Assembly: GCA_002310135.1 (NCBI GenBank)
Contig: DBYK01000006.1
Span: 32,346 to 96,345, forward strand
DNA: 64,000 bases
Direction: 5' to 3'
Source: Caryophanales bacterium UBA1188
GTDB taxonomy: Bacteria; Bacillota_I; Bacilli_A; Izemoplasmatales; UBA1188
The position numbers were made by a program, and so were the translations under genes. Numbering within the stretch: the stretch's first letter is position 1; every line of letters begins with the position of its first letter. The notes beneath the pieces were generated by a model that was not told the DNA's origin, searched no databases, and saw only the letters and a program-made list of their open reading frames with translations. Of the stretch, positions 45,864 through 58,991 are shown in pieces.

Positions 45864-46955
45864 CTAATTACTAGTTCCTTCTTCTTTTAATTCTTTTTGA
45901 GCTGATTCTTTCGCTCTTTTGATTTTCTCTAATATATCTACATATCTTTCACTCTTGTAGATAAATCTCAAGTAAAGGATTAGAAGAATTCCAATAACAA
46001 CCATAACAATGGATGTTAATTGAGCTGATTTAATTCCAGTATTTCCAACATACAATGAATCAGTTCTGATGAATTCGATGAAAAATCTAACTATTCCATA
46101 CCATATTAAATATAGTCCTGCAAAATAACCACTTCTAATAATTTTAGTTCTTCTTAAGACGAAATAAAGAATTAAACCAATGAAGTTGAGTAATGATTCA
46201 TATAAGAATGTTGGGTGGAAGAAATTTTCTCCTGCATAAGTCGACCATTTTTGTACGCCATCAACTACTCCATAATAGTAACTTTGGTTATACATTCTCA
46301 TGTTTTTAGCGATGAATGGTGGAACTAGATATGTTTTAGTTAGGGTTTCATATTGTTCTGCAAGAGTTAAATTAGCACAGTTATTAACTGTATCCCATCC
46401 ACCAACTACAGTACCATGGGCTTCTTGGTTGAAGAAATTTCCCCATCTTCCAAACATCTGTCCAAAAAGAAATCCTGGAGCGACCATATCTAAAATACAT
46501 GTGAGCTGGAATTTCTTCCATTTGCAACACACAAATATCATTATAGCCGCAACCACAATTCCACCATGTATCGCAAGACCCGATAAGCCCATATAAACCA
46601 TAGATACTGGTTCAAAACCTATAGTGTATAAAACGATATATAAAACGGCTTTAAAGAATCCATAATCATCCATATAGTTTTTAAAACTTGGAACGCCGTC
46701 TCCGCACATATACCAAATTCTAGCTCCTAAAATCGCAAGTGGTAATACTATTGTTAGGCAGACTAATACATCATCTTTATTAACGCCTAGTCTTTCGCCT
46801 TCTTTTGTGCATACAAAATATGCGACTATAACACCAGTCATAATACATATTGCGTATTTTGCGATACCAAAGAAAAATTCTGGGCTATAGAACCAATTAA
46901 TGAAGACATTAGTTCTATCTATATCCCATACTTCCGCAAACAAATAATTAAGCAT
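45864..46955 (-). CDS. lgt: Prolipoprotein diacylglyceryl transferase
   Basis: Membrane enzyme that transfers diacylglycerol from phosphatidylglycerol to the lipobox cysteine of prolipoproteins. Seven or so TM helices, with the signature GRWGNFFNQEAHG and the HPTFLYESLLN and SGYFAGLYLIWYGIVRFFIE segments. At 363 residues it is longer than the usual ~280 because of an extended N-terminus and a loop around residues 190-240. Two lipoprotein substrates are encoded in this window (the lysine-binding protein and the HtrA-like protease). Confidence 0.93.
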   Translation of the reverse strand: MLNYLFAEVWDIDRTNVFINWFYSPEFFFGIAKYAICIMTGVIVAYFVCTKEGERLGVNKDDVLVCLTIVLPLAILGARIWYMCGDGVPSFKNYMDDYGFFKAVLYIVLYTIGFEPVSMVYMGLSGLAIHGGIVVAAIMIFVCCKWKKFQLTCILDMVAPGFLFGQMFGRWGNFFNQEAHGTVVGGWDTVNNCANLTLAEQYETLTKTYLVPPFIAKNMRMYNQSYYYGVVDGVQKWSTYAGENFFHPTFLYESLLNFIGLILYFVLRRTKIIRSGYFAGLYLIWYGIVRFFIEFIRTDSLYVGNTGIKSAQLTSIVMVVIGILLILYLRFIYKSERYVDILEKIKRAKESAQKELKEEGTSN

Positions 46956-46969
46956 TAGTATTTCCTCCT

Positions 46970-49774
46970 TTATTTATAAAATTCTTTTAAGAACTTACCT
47001 GTATCAGATTTTTTGTTTCTAGATACTTCAAGAGGACTACCTTCACAGAGAATATATCCTCCTTTATCTCCTCCTTGAGGACCTAAATCTATTATATGGT
47101 CCGCAGTTTTAATCATATCTAGGTTGTGTTCTATGATTACTAAAGTAGCTCCTTTTTCCGCTATCCTTTCAAAACAATTTAGTAATTTCTTCACATCATC
47201 TTGATGAAGGCCAGTAGAAGGTTCATCAAGAATATATAATGCATTACTTGAAATTTGTCTATTGAGTTCATAGGCAAGTTTAATACGTTGTGCTTCACCA
47301 CCTGATAAAGTAGTTGAATTTTGACCTAATTTAATATAACCTAGACCAACCTCACTCATAGTGTTTAGTTGTTTTAATATTTTAGGTTGATTTTTAAAGA
47401 AATCTCTAGCTTCATCTACAGTCAAATCAAGCACATCAGAAATAGATTTACCTTTAAATTTAATTTCAAGTGTATCTTGGTTATATTTTTTGCCTCTGCA
47501 TATAGGACATTCAACATATACATCAGGCAAGAAATGCATTTCAATCTTAGTTACGCCATCACCCTGGCAAGCTTCACATCTTCCACCAGGCACATTGAAA
47601 CTAAATCTAGATTTAGAATATCCACGTGCTTTAGCTTCCACTGTTTCACTGAATAAATCTCTTATATCATCAAATACACCTATATAAGTAGATGGATTTG
47701 ACCTTGGAGTTCTTCCAATAGGTGATTGATCTACTACTATAACTTTTTCTATTATACTAGGATCAATAGAATCAAATTCTCCAGGTACTACCTTTTTCTT
47801 TGTGACTAATGCTTGCATCCCTTTTGCGAGACAGTCGTTTACGAGACTACTCTTTCCAGAACCTGATACACCAGTCACATAAGTGATTAGGCCTATTTGG
47901 AATTTAGCGTCTATATTTTTAAGATTATGACATCTTGCGCCTTTAATCTCAATATAACCTCTATTTGCGTTTCTTGGAGTTGTTTTTTCTTTGATGAATA
48001 AATCTCCTCTTAAATATTTAGCGGTGAGACTGTTAGATGATTTAATCATCTCATCATAAGTACCACTAAATATAAGCTCTCCACCATTAACTCCTGCATA
48101 AGGACCAAAATCTAGAATATAGTCTGCGCTTTTTATGGTGTCTATATCGTGTTCAACCACTAAAAGAGTGTTACCTAGATCTCTCATCTTTTTAAGAGTT
48201 GAAATTAATTTTTGATTATCTTTTTGATGTAGACCAATAGATGGTTCATCTAAAACATAGATAATCCCAGTTAATTTAGAACCTATTTGAGTTGCGAGTC
48301 TAATACGTTGAGATTCTCCTCCAGACAAAGTTTGACTAGGTCTATCTAAAGTTAAATACCCAAGTCCAACATTCACAAGGAAATCAAGCCTTGTGAGTAT
48401 TTCTTTTATTATCATATTAGAGATCTTTTTATCTCTTTCATTCAATTTGATATTGCTTATTAATTCTTTTAAATCTTCTACTGATGATTTTTGGAAATCA
48501 TCTATATTATATCCATCTATTAATACTGATAAAGCGGCTTCATTTAGCCTTTTTCCGTGACATTTAGGACAAATATCATCAACCATATACTGTTCTAGCC
48601 ATTCACGAATAAATCTGGATTCAGTTTCTATATATCTTCTTTCAAGGTTTCCAACTACACCTTCAAAAGTTGAAGATGCAATTTTAAATACTGAAGCTGT
48701 AGATTTTGATTTATAAGTGTATGAAAAAGTCTTGTCAGAACCATAATAAATCATATTCTTTTCTTCATCAGTATAATCTTTGAAAGGAATGTTTGTTTTA
48801 ATATTATTGGATTCTAAGAAAGAAAGAAGTGTAATCATGGACATAGTGTCTTCCTTAGCCCATTTTCTAAGCGCACCTTCTTCTATTGAGATATCTTGGT
48901 CTGGGATTAATAAATCTGGATTTATGTGTCTTTTAAAGCCTAATCCACCACAAGCATCACAAGCTCCAGCTGGAGAATTGAATGAGAATAGTTTAGGATC
49001 TAAATCTGGAATAGTGAAACCACAAATAGGACATGAATGTTTAGATGAAAATAATAATTCTTCATCATCTAATTTTAATACCGCAAGACCATCAGATAAT
49101 TTGATTGAAAGTTCTAGGGCATCTACTATCCTATTTCTGTCTTCCTTATTTACGACAAGTCTATCCACTACTACGGATATATTGTGTTTAACTGTTTTTT
49201 TGAGTTTAATATCATCATCTAATGATAGGAGAATAGAATCCACAAATACTCTTTGAAAACCTTCATGTCTTAAATGTTCAAAAGTGTTCTCGAATGTTCC
49301 TTTATCACCTCTAACTATTGGTGATAATATCATTGCTTTCTTATTTTCATGAGATAAAACTCTATCAACCATCTCATCGATAGAAAGTGGAGATATAGGT
49401 ATGTGGTGATGAGGACAGTGTGGCACACCTATTCTTGCGAATAAAAGTCTCATATAATCTGCGATTTCTGTGACTGTACCTACAGTAGATCTTGGATTTT
49501 TAGAACCACTTTTTTGATCAATCGATATCGCAGGGCTTAATCCTTCAACTTGTTCGACATCTGGTTTACCCATATCACCTATAAATTGTCTCGCATATGA
49601 TGATAAAGATTCTAGATACCTTCTTTGACCCTCTTTATAGATTGTATCGAACGCAAAAGATGTTTTCCCACTTCCTGATACTCCTGTTAGGAGAACGAGT
49701 TTATTTTTAGGAAAAACACAATCTATATTCTTTAAGTTGTTTTCTTTTGCGCCTTTAACTTTTATGTAATCCAT
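46970..49774 (-). CDS. uvrA: Excinuclease ABC subunit UvrA
   Basis: 934 residues, the damage-sensing ATPase of nucleotide excision repair. Two ABC modules with Walker A GVSGSGKTSFAFD near the N-terminus and GVSGSGKSSLVND near 635, two LSGGE signatures, two zinc modules (CPICGF ... CDACGG and CEACQGDG ... CPICRGKK) are complete. uvrB and uvrC are not in the window. It starts 1 nt after the ligA stop. Confidence 0.97.
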   Translation of the reverse strand: MDYIKVKGAKENNLKNIDCVFPKNKLVLLTGVSGSGKTSFAFDTIYKEGQRRYLESLSSYARQFIGDMGKPDVEQVEGLSPAISIDQKSGSKNPRSTVGTVTEIADYMRLLFARIGVPHCPHHHIPISPLSIDEMVDRVLSHENKKAMILSPIVRGDKGTFENTFEHLRHEGFQRVFVDSILLSLDDDIKLKKTVKHNISVVVDRLVVNKEDRNRIVDALELSIKLSDGLAVLKLDDEELLFSSKHSCPICGFTIPDLDPKLFSFNSPAGACDACGGLGFKRHINPDLLIPDQDISIEEGALRKWAKEDTMSMITLLSFLESNNIKTNIPFKDYTDEEKNMIYYGSDKTFSYTYKSKSTASVFKIASSTFEGVVGNLERRYIETESRFIREWLEQYMVDDICPKCHGKRLNEAALSVLIDGYNIDDFQKSSVEDLKELISNIKLNERDKKISNMIIKEILTRLDFLVNVGLGYLTLDRPSQTLSGGESQRIRLATQIGSKLTGIIYVLDEPSIGLHQKDNQKLISTLKKMRDLGNTLLVVEHDIDTIKSADYILDFGPYAGVNGGELIFSGTYDEMIKSSNSLTAKYLRGDLFIKEKTTPRNANRGYIEIKGARCHNLKNIDAKFQIGLITYVTGVSGSGKSSLVNDCLAKGMQALVTKKKVVPGEFDSIDPSIIEKVIVVDQSPIGRTPRSNPSTYIGVFDDIRDLFSETVEAKARGYSKSRFSFNVPGGRCEACQGDGVTKIEMHFLPDVYVECPICRGKKYNQDTLEIKFKGKSISDVLDLTVDEARDFFKNQPKILKQLNTMSEVGLGYIKLGQNSTTLSGGEAQRIKLAYELNRQISSNALYILDEPSTGLHQDDVKKLLNCFERIAEKGATLVIIEHNLDMIKTADHIIDLGPQGGDKGGYILCEGSPLEVSRNKKSDTGKFLKEFYK

Positions 49775-49775
49775 T

Positions 49776-52262
<2,487 letters not shown>

Positions 52263-52266
<4 letters not shown>

Positions 52267-54353
52267 AATTTCTTCAAAAATGGGTGATTGACTATCACTT
52301 TTTTAGGAGTTTGGAAATTATCAAATTTGATGATATAGAAGCCTTCAATTTGTCCTAACACTACTCCTTCTTTATACATTTCGTGATATACTTTTTCCCC
52401 AGTCTTAATATCTCCTATAATTTCTTTTTTTGGTCTATTATCGCTTAAGACATCAATAGACTTATTGTTATCTTTCACAATTATCTCTTTTAGAAAGATA
52501 GAAGGATAAGCACTACTTACTAAACCATATCTAAATCTTGAGTCTGCGTGGGATAAGGTAAGATTATCCATGGCTCTTGTGATAGATACATAAAGTAGTC
52601 TTCTTTCTTCTTCTACGTTTGAAGCAATATTCTTAGAACCAGGGATGATGTCGTTTTCTAAAGATACGACGTAAACATTCTTAAATTCTAATCCTTTAGC
52701 GCTATGCATAGTAATAAGTGAAACATGATTTAAATCTTTGGATTCTAAATCCATATCGGTAAATAGAGTAATGTTGTCAAGGAAATCAGTTAGTGTTTCG
52801 GTGTTAGTTCCTTCACTTTCAACCTCTATTATCGAATTTAATAATTCATTGATGTTTTCACTTCTTGAAAACTTCTCTTCTTCATCTACTATAGATTCGA
52901 TGAAGGCTTTATAAGATGTTTTCTCATAGACACTATAGAAGAATTCTCTCAAATCTAATTTATCCAAACTAGCTCTAAGTTGAGATAAAACATCAAAATA
53001 TTCAAGAATGGTACTTTTTGCGAGTTTTGAAATACTAGCGTTTAATACTGCATCTTGAAGATTTGAATCATTAGATATGAATTCTTCTTTAATCTTCTCA
53101 ATAGTCTTTTCACCTATTCCTCTTTTTGGTGAATTGATTGCTCTTTTAAAAGAATGGAAGTCATCAGGATTAACTATCATTCTTAAATGAGCTATCATAT
53201 CTTTCACTTCCATTCTTTTGTAGAATGAAAGGCCACTATATACAACATATGGTATGTTGTAAGAGAGAAAGGCGTTTTCGAAGTTTCGTGAAATACTATT
53301 GTTTCTATAGAGAACTGCGAAATCTTTGTAACTATATCCATTTTCAACCTGTTTTTTTATGCTTTCTGCCACGAACCTTGCCTCAGACCTATCTGAGTCA
53401 AATCTTCTATATGTGATAGTGCTTCCTTCAGGTTTTTTAGTCCATAAATCTTTTTTAATTCTGTTTTTGTTGTTTGATATTAATTTGTTGGCGCATTCTA
53501 AAATGTTGGATGATGACCTATAATTTTCATCTAAAATATGCTCATTATAGCCATCAAAATCTTTCATGAATTTTCTTATGTTAGTTATATTTGCGCCTCT
53601 AAATGAATAAATAGATTGGTCTTCGTCACCTACTATAAACACATTTAGATATTTTTTACCTAATAGTCTTATGAAATCATACTGAATATTTGATGTATCT
53701 TGGAATTCATCTACAAGGATATATCTATATCTATCTTGATATTTTTCTAAGATAGATGGATTATTTTCAAATATTTCCATAGAAAGAAGCATAAGGTCAT
53801 CAAAATCAACTAGGTTGTCTTGAAGAAGGAGGCTATTGTATTTTTTATAGACATTTTCAACTGTTTCTTTTAGTGGATCTTTAAAATTATCTATAGTATA
53901 AATTCTAGCTTTTAAAGCTGAGATATAATCATAAAAAGATTTTGGATTTAATAATTTTGTATCCAAATTAAGTTCAGTCATTGCTTCTTTTATAAGCTTT
54001 AAGGAATCATCGTCATCTATTATTTGGAAATTTGATTTTCTATTTAATGCCCCTATGTCAAATCTTAATATCTGTGCACAAAAGGAATGAAATGTTTTAC
54101 ATGTTACTTGATTGGATTCAAAACCAATCAATTGATTTAATCTTTCTTTCATCTCTTTTGCGGCTTTGTTCGTGAAAGTAATAGCTAAGATATTTGTTGG
54201 ACTAATTCCGTTTTCAAGTATCATATAAGCTATTCTTGAAGTTAAAACTCTAGTCTTTCCACTTCCAGCTCCCGCAACTATTAAAGAAGGACCAATTATG
54301 TCCTTACATGCCTCAAGTTGTTTAGGGTTAAGTTTTGCTAGATAATCATTCAT
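52263..54353 (-). CDS. pcrA: UvrD/PcrA/Rep-type ATP-dependent DNA helicase
   Basis: Superfamily 1A 3'-5' helicase of 696 residues. Motif I AGAGSGKT near 29, motif II VDEFQDTS, motif III GDEDQSIYSFRGA, motif IV around NYRSS, motif V TMHSAKGLEFKNV and motif VI VSITRAMD are intact. A small beta domain at the end (GEKVYHEMYKEGVVLGQIEG core) matches the PcrA C-terminal tail that contacts RNA polymerase. It heads the operon pcrA-kinase-ligA-uvrA-lgt-whiA. Confidence 0.93.
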
Positions 54354-54375
54354 ATTTAAATTATATCATAATAAT

Positions 54376-54405
54376 AAACAAAAGAGGCTTTAACCTCTTT
54401 AGTTT
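54376..54405 (-). terminator. Terminator between glnS and pcrA
   Basis: AAAGAGG / CCTCTTT core stem, extended by A/T pairs, ending TTTTGTTTATT on the minus strand, 15 nt after the glnS stop. A TATAAT-like element follows just before pcrA (near 54362-54367). Confidence 0.75.
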
Positions 54406-54419
54406 ATTAAAAATATTAT

Positions 54420-56051
54420 TTATTTATTAAAAGATTGTTTTAAAGAAACTGTTCTATTGATTATGATGTTATCTTCTTTTGAATCATAATCATTTGAATA
54501 ATAACCATTTCTCATAAGTTGAGTCTTAGATTCACTAGTTGGATCATATGCTTCCTCAACAAAACCTTCTAAAGATACTTTTGAATTCTTGTTGAATCTA
54601 TCTTTAAGAGGCAGATCTTCATCAACATTGCTATCAATTAATGAATCGAATAGATTAAATGTTGCTTTTTTGCAGGTCTTCGCATCAACGTATTGGATAG
54701 TTCCTTGTGGTTTTCTTTCATTAAAACCCGAACCAGATAAAGTATTAGGGTCATATGTGCATAAAACTTCAATTACTTCTCCGTTTTCATCATATTTACA
54801 ATCGTTTGCTTTTATAAAGTATGCGCCCATTAATCTTACTTCTGCACCTAAAGATAATCTCTTATATTTGTTGTTTGGTTTAACTGGAGTGAAGTCTTCT
54901 TTTTCTATATAGAGGGTATTTGAAAATGATATCTTTCTATAACCTAATTCTTCATTTTCTAAATTATTTAGGAAATCAAAATGTTCAATTTTGTTTTCAT
55001 CATAATTTGTTATTATAACTTTAAGTGGGTTTAAAACAGCCATTCTTCTTGGAACTTTTAATTTTAAATCTTCCATTAAAAAATGATCTAATACATTAAA
55101 TGGTATTTCTGAATTGATTCTTGAAAGACCAGTTGATAAAACGAATTCTCTTATAGATTCTTTAGTGAAGCCTCTTCTTTTAAGTCCAACAAGTGTTGGC
55201 ATTCTAGGGTCGTCATAATCATCTACTAATTTACTATCAACTAATTCTTTTAAGAATCTTTTAGATAGAATGGTTCCTTCTATATTTAATCTTCCAAATT
55301 CAATCTGTCTTGGAGTAGAAATTGGATGTGTGTTTTCTATCACCCAATCGTAGAGTGGTCTGTGTTCAACGTATTCAAGAGAACATAGAGAATGTGTGAT
55401 ATATTCCATAGCATCTTGAAGTGGATGAGCATAGTCATATAGTGGATAGATGTTCCATTTATCACCAGTATGTGGATGTGGTTTTTTAATTATTCTATAG
55501 ATTGCAGGATCTCTCATGTTTAAATTTGAGGATGCCATATCAATCTTTACTCTTAAAGTTTTTTCACCTTCTTCATATTTTCCTTCTTTCATCTCTTCAA
55601 ACAGTTTTAAGTTTTCTTCAATGCTTCTATTTCTATATGGAGATTCTTTTCCTTTTTCTTCAAGAGTGCCTCTGTATTCTTTCATCTCTTCTTTTGTAAG
55701 ATCGTCTACATAAGCAAGACCGCTTTTTATTAATCCTACCGCAAGCTCATAATCTGTATCAAAATAATCACTTCCAAAAGTGATTTTATAAGGTTCATAT
55801 CCAAGCCATTTAATGTCATTAATAATGGCGTCCATAAATCTTTTTTCTTCTTTAGCTGGGTTTGTGTCATCAAATCTTAAGATTGTTTTTCCACCGAAAC
55901 ATTTCGCGAGTTCAAAATTAGTAACTATCGCTCTAGCGTGACCTATATGTAAGAAAGCGTTTGGTTCTGGAGGAAAACGAGTGATAATCTCTTTGTGTTT
56001 ACCGCTTGCTAAATCTTCTTCCATTATGGTTTTTATAAAATTAGAAATCAT
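54420..56051 (-). CDS. glnS: Glutaminyl-tRNA synthetase
   Basis: 543 residues, charges tRNA-Gln directly with glutamine. Class I motifs are seen: HIGH in PEPNAFLHIGHA and KMSKS as ILSKRFL. The GlxRS catalytic part has RFDDTNPAKEE, and the C-terminal anticodon-binding double beta-barrel is present with the PGGFNERKPQGTIQ-like segment. Many Bacillota lack this enzyme and use GluRS plus GatCAB, so its presence is informative on lineage. No T-box leader was seen before it. Last gene of the tsaE-to-glnS run. Confidence 0.95.
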   Translation of the reverse strand: MISNFIKTIMEEDLASGKHKEIITRFPPEPNAFLHIGHARAIVTNFELAKCFGGKTILRFDDTNPAKEEKRFMDAIINDIKWLGYEPYKITFGSDYFDTDYELAVGLIKSGLAYVDDLTKEEMKEYRGTLEEKGKESPYRNRSIEENLKLFEEMKEGKYEEGEKTLRVKIDMASSNLNMRDPAIYRIIKKPHPHTGDKWNIYPLYDYAHPLQDAMEYITHSLCSLEYVEHRPLYDWVIENTHPISTPRQIEFGRLNIEGTILSKRFLKELVDSKLVDDYDDPRMPTLVGLKRRGFTKESIREFVLSTGLSRINSEIPFNVLDHFLMEDLKLKVPRRMAVLNPLKVIITNYDENKIEHFDFLNNLENEELGYRKISFSNTLYIEKEDFTPVKPNNKYKRLSLGAEVRLMGAYFIKANDCKYDENGEVIEVLCTYDPNTLSGSGFNERKPQGTIQYVDAKTCKKATFNLFDSLIDSNVDEDLPLKDRFNKNSKVSLEGFVEEAYDPTSESKTQLMRNGYYSNDYDSKEDNIIINRTVSLKQSFNK

Positions 56052-56064
56052 AATATTCCCATCC

Positions 56065-57582
56065 TTAATCTAAAATATTACAAATATAATTATACACTAA
56101 AGCATTATCATTAAAATAATATTTTAAATTATTGTAAAATAATATTTTTTGAGATAATTCAAGACTAGTAAAAGACTGAATTAATTGTTCTTCAGTTTGA
56201 TAATTAATTAATTCTTTTAATTCTGTACTAAATGAATTATAGAAATCATCACTAAAAAGTACAGTTTTAATTTCATCAATTAATTCATTTGTTTGAAGTG
56301 CTATTTCTATATTATTAAAACTTAAGCTTATTTGTGATAATTCTTTAGTTAAAGGAAGATATAGGTTTCTTAGATTGATACGATTATAGAAGCCATAACT
56401 CGATAAAATCGTTAAAATCTTATTTATTGTTTCTTGATCAGATGTTTTAATATAAGATTCTTCTCTTTCTCCTATATCTTTTCCTATTTCTATTTCTCTT
56501 AATGATAACGAATCATTATCTTTAAAATATATTAAATTGATGTTTACGGGTCTATCAAATATTAAAAATTTAAAAAGGAAATGAACTTCATCTTGATATA
56601 CTTCATCAGACGCTTTATATAGCCTAATACTACTAGATGTATCCCTTATTACTAGATTTGATAAGAATGTGCTTCTTTGAATGTCGGTTAAAGAGATGCT
56701 TTCATTTCCTAAAAACTTTAAAAAAGCAAAATCATATTTGGTATTTTGATAATCAGAAGAATAATATACGAATTCATCTTCTTCGCTTAATATTTTTGAA
56801 TAATCTATTTTAAATATTAGTTTGTTTTTGATTGAAGTAGTGATTAATTCGTTTTTATAAAGAATTAAGGCAACTGATGAAAAAATATTTTTTTCATTGT
56901 CTTTATCTTTAAATATTAAATTACCAAGTTCTCCAGATGATAATAAATCTACAATTTTTCTTTTATAGATAGTTATAGTCATTAAATCTTTATCATATAC
57001 TGCAAATGAAAGGTTTGATAAAAAATTAGATATAACATATCCTATTGAATCTTCTTCATCTTTCATCAATGTTGATTTGATCAAGGTTCTAGGAAGAAGA
57101 ATCAAGCCTAAAGATATGTTTTCAAGTTCGAGTGAATATGAATCTTTATTTTCAGATACTTTTAAATATAAGCTCAATTTGAAGTTATATCTTATGGATG
57201 CGGAAAAATATACATGAAATGATATTACTATTTTTTCATCTTGGAATCCTACTTCAAGGCCTTTAAGAGCCCACGCTTTAGATAGTACTACATATTCTTT
57301 TTTTGAACCATCATCTTCTAAAAAGAACGTTGAATAAGCGAATTTATTTAGAAGTTCGCTGTCTAATTCAAGATTAAATAGGTTTACTGTTTTAGATTCA
57401 TCTAAAGAATTTTCAAGTTTATCTATCAATTCTTCTCTAATAGATTCTTTAGTAATGTCATATCTATATGATTTTGGATTTTCTAAATCTAAAGTTAAAA
57501 GGAATATTAAAAAAAGCATAGACACTATACTTAAAAATATTATTGAAGTTGTCTTTAATGCTATTCTTAATTTGCTATTCAT
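56065..57582 (-). CDS. Single-span membrane protein with YpmS-like N-terminal half, unknown
   Basis: 505 residues: a TM helix at about 10-30 then an extracytoplasmic region. Residues 85-175 have the pattern of the YpmS/DUF2140 family (VGFQDEKIVISFHVYF, then YSLELENISLGLILLPRTLI); the rest is unassigned. One nucleotide overlaps the tsaD stop codon, and glnS follows after 13 nt. Family assignment is weak and function is unknown. Confidence 0.65.
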   Translation of the reverse strand: MNSKLRIALKTTSIIFLSIVSMLFLIFLLTLDLENPKSYRYDITKESIREELIDKLENSLDESKTVNLFNLELDSELLNKFAYSTFFLEDDGSKKEYVVLSKAWALKGLEVGFQDEKIVISFHVYFSASIRYNFKLSLYLKVSENKDSYSLELENISLGLILLPRTLIKSTLMKDEEDSIGYVISNFLSNLSFAVYDKDLMTITIYKRKIVDLLSSGELGNLIFKDKDNEKNIFSSVALILYKNELITTSIKNKLIFKIDYSKILSEEDEFVYYSSDYQNTKYDFAFLKFLGNESISLTDIQRSTFLSNLVIRDTSSSIRLYKASDEVYQDEVHFLFKFLIFDRPVNINLIYFKDNDSLSLREIEIGKDIGEREESYIKTSDQETINKILTILSSYGFYNRINLRNLYLPLTKELSQISLSFNNIEIALQTNELIDEIKTVLFSDDFYNSFSTELKELINYQTEEQLIQSFTSLELSQKILFYNNLKYYFNDNALVYNYICNILD

Positions 57583-58571
57583 TATAAATCTAATCTTGAT
57601 TTAGGAGTAAGTGTTACATCATCAATTAAGCCATTTTTAATTTTATAATATGCACTTATTCCTATCATAGCGGCATTATCACCGCAATATTTTTTATCCG
57701 CTAAAGTCACTTTTGCGGATTTAATCCCTTTTTCTAATTTTTCTCTTATTACAGAATTTGCGGCGCTTCCTCCAACAACTAAAACTTCTTTTATTCCAAA
57801 TTCTTTTATCGCTGTTTTAGCTTTTTTTAATAAGACATCTGCGACTGCTTCTTCAAAACTTCTTGCGATATCACTGTTTTTATATTCAATATTCTTGTTT
57901 TCAAGTTCTTGAACTAGTCCTAAAGTTGCACTTTTTAATCCAGAAAAAGAAAAAGAGTAGTCTTTTGAATCTATCATAGGGCGTGGTAGCTTGTATATAT
58001 CTTTTCCTTCTTTTCCTATTTTATCTAAAAGAGGCCCTCCAGGATATGGAATACCAAGTATTCTTGCGACCTTATCAAATACTTCTCCTACTGCATCATC
58101 AAGGGTTGAACCTATTTTTTGAAAATCATAGTGATCTTTCATTACTACAAATTCAGTATGTCCACCAGATATAATTATAGCTAGAAGAGGGAACTCAACA
58201 TCATGTTCTATCATTCCTGCATAAATATGCCCAGATAAATGGTTTACTCCAACTAGTGGTTTATGGGTATTTATTGATACTATTTTTGCAGCATTTATTC
58301 CAGTTAATAAAGAACCAATTAATCCAGGGCCTTCTGTCACAGCGATATAATCTATATCATCAATCTTTAAATTTGCGTTTTTGAGTGCGTTTAAATAGAC
58401 ATATGTAATGCCTTTAACGTGTTCTCTTGAAGATATTTCAGGGACAACTCCACCATATTCCTTGAATATATCTATTTGAGATAATATTTCATTTGATAAA
58501 ACATGTTTTCCATCTTTAGTTACTGAAACACTAGTTTCATCACAAGATGATTCAAAACTTAATATATACAT
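57582..58571 (-). CDS. tsaD: tRNA N6-adenosine threonylcarbamoyltransferase TsaD
   Basis: 329 residues. Transfers the threonylcarbamoyl group to A37 of ANN-decoding tRNAs (t6A). ASKHA fold with the N-terminal SFESSCDETSVSV, the metal-binding histidines in HLSGHIYAG, ISGGHTEFV, DDAVGEVFDKVARILG and VVGGSAANSVIRE. It functions with TsaB and TsaE, encoded just upstream in the same operon. TsaC is not in the window. Confidence 0.96.
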   Translation of the reverse strand: MYILSFESSCDETSVSVTKDGKHVLSNEILSQIDIFKEYGGVVPEISSREHVKGITYVYLNALKNANLKIDDIDYIAVTEGPGLIGSLLTGINAAKIVSINTHKPLVGVNHLSGHIYAGMIEHDVEFPLLAIIISGGHTEFVVMKDHYDFQKIGSTLDDAVGEVFDKVARILGIPYPGGPLLDKIGKEGKDIYKLPRPMIDSKDYSFSFSGLKSATLGLVQELENKNIEYKNSDIARSFEEAVADVLLKKAKTAIKEFGIKEVLVVGGSAANSVIREKLEKGIKSAKVTLADKKYCGDNAAMIGISAYYKIKNGLIDDVTLTPKSRLDL

Positions 58572-58991
58572 CTATATCACCATTTTCATACTGATAGCAT
58601 CTATTCCATCTTTATAATATTTATTTCTTCTTCCTATTTCAATAAAACCTAATGTCTTATATAGATTATATGCGACAACATTTGATTCTTTAACTTCTAG
58701 GAAGATTTCTTTTACACCTAATTCTTTTAATTCTTTTATGCTTTCATTAAAAAGAGTTTTAGAATAACCATATCCTCTATTTTCTTTTCTGATATAAATA
58801 AAAAGTATATCCGCAGAATCAAGAACTACTCTAAAATCAATTCCACCTATTACTATGTCACTCTCAATTAATGAATAATTGATGGTGTTTTCATCATAGC
58901 AGATAAAATCAACATCATTGATTTCGTTTTCATTATTTTTAGCTTGATTCTTTATTAAAACATTCTCATCTTTTAAATTAACTACTTTCAT
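58572..58991 (-). CDS. RimI-like GNAT acetyltransferase
   Basis: 139 residues. GNAT fold with the acetyl-CoA loop RKENRGYGYSKTL, EVKESNVVAYNLYKTLGF and a C-terminal RRNKYYKDGIDAI pattern typical of RimI. RimI acetylates ribosomal protein S18 in some bacteria; its gene is often in the tsa cluster, as here between tsaB (4-nt overlap) and tsaD. Activity on S18 is a family-based inference. Confidence 0.85.
   Translation of the reverse strand: MKVVNLKDENVLIKNQAKNNENEINDVDFICYDENTINYSLIESDIVIGGIDFRVVLDSADILFIYIRKENRGYGYSKTLFNESIKELKELGVKEIFLEVKESNVVAYNLYKTLGFIEIGRRNKYYKDGIDAISMKMVI

Noticed and set aside
48780..49256. A 158-codon plus-strand frame
   Set aside because: Antisense shadow of uvrA with Ser/Leu-rich composition and no start signals.
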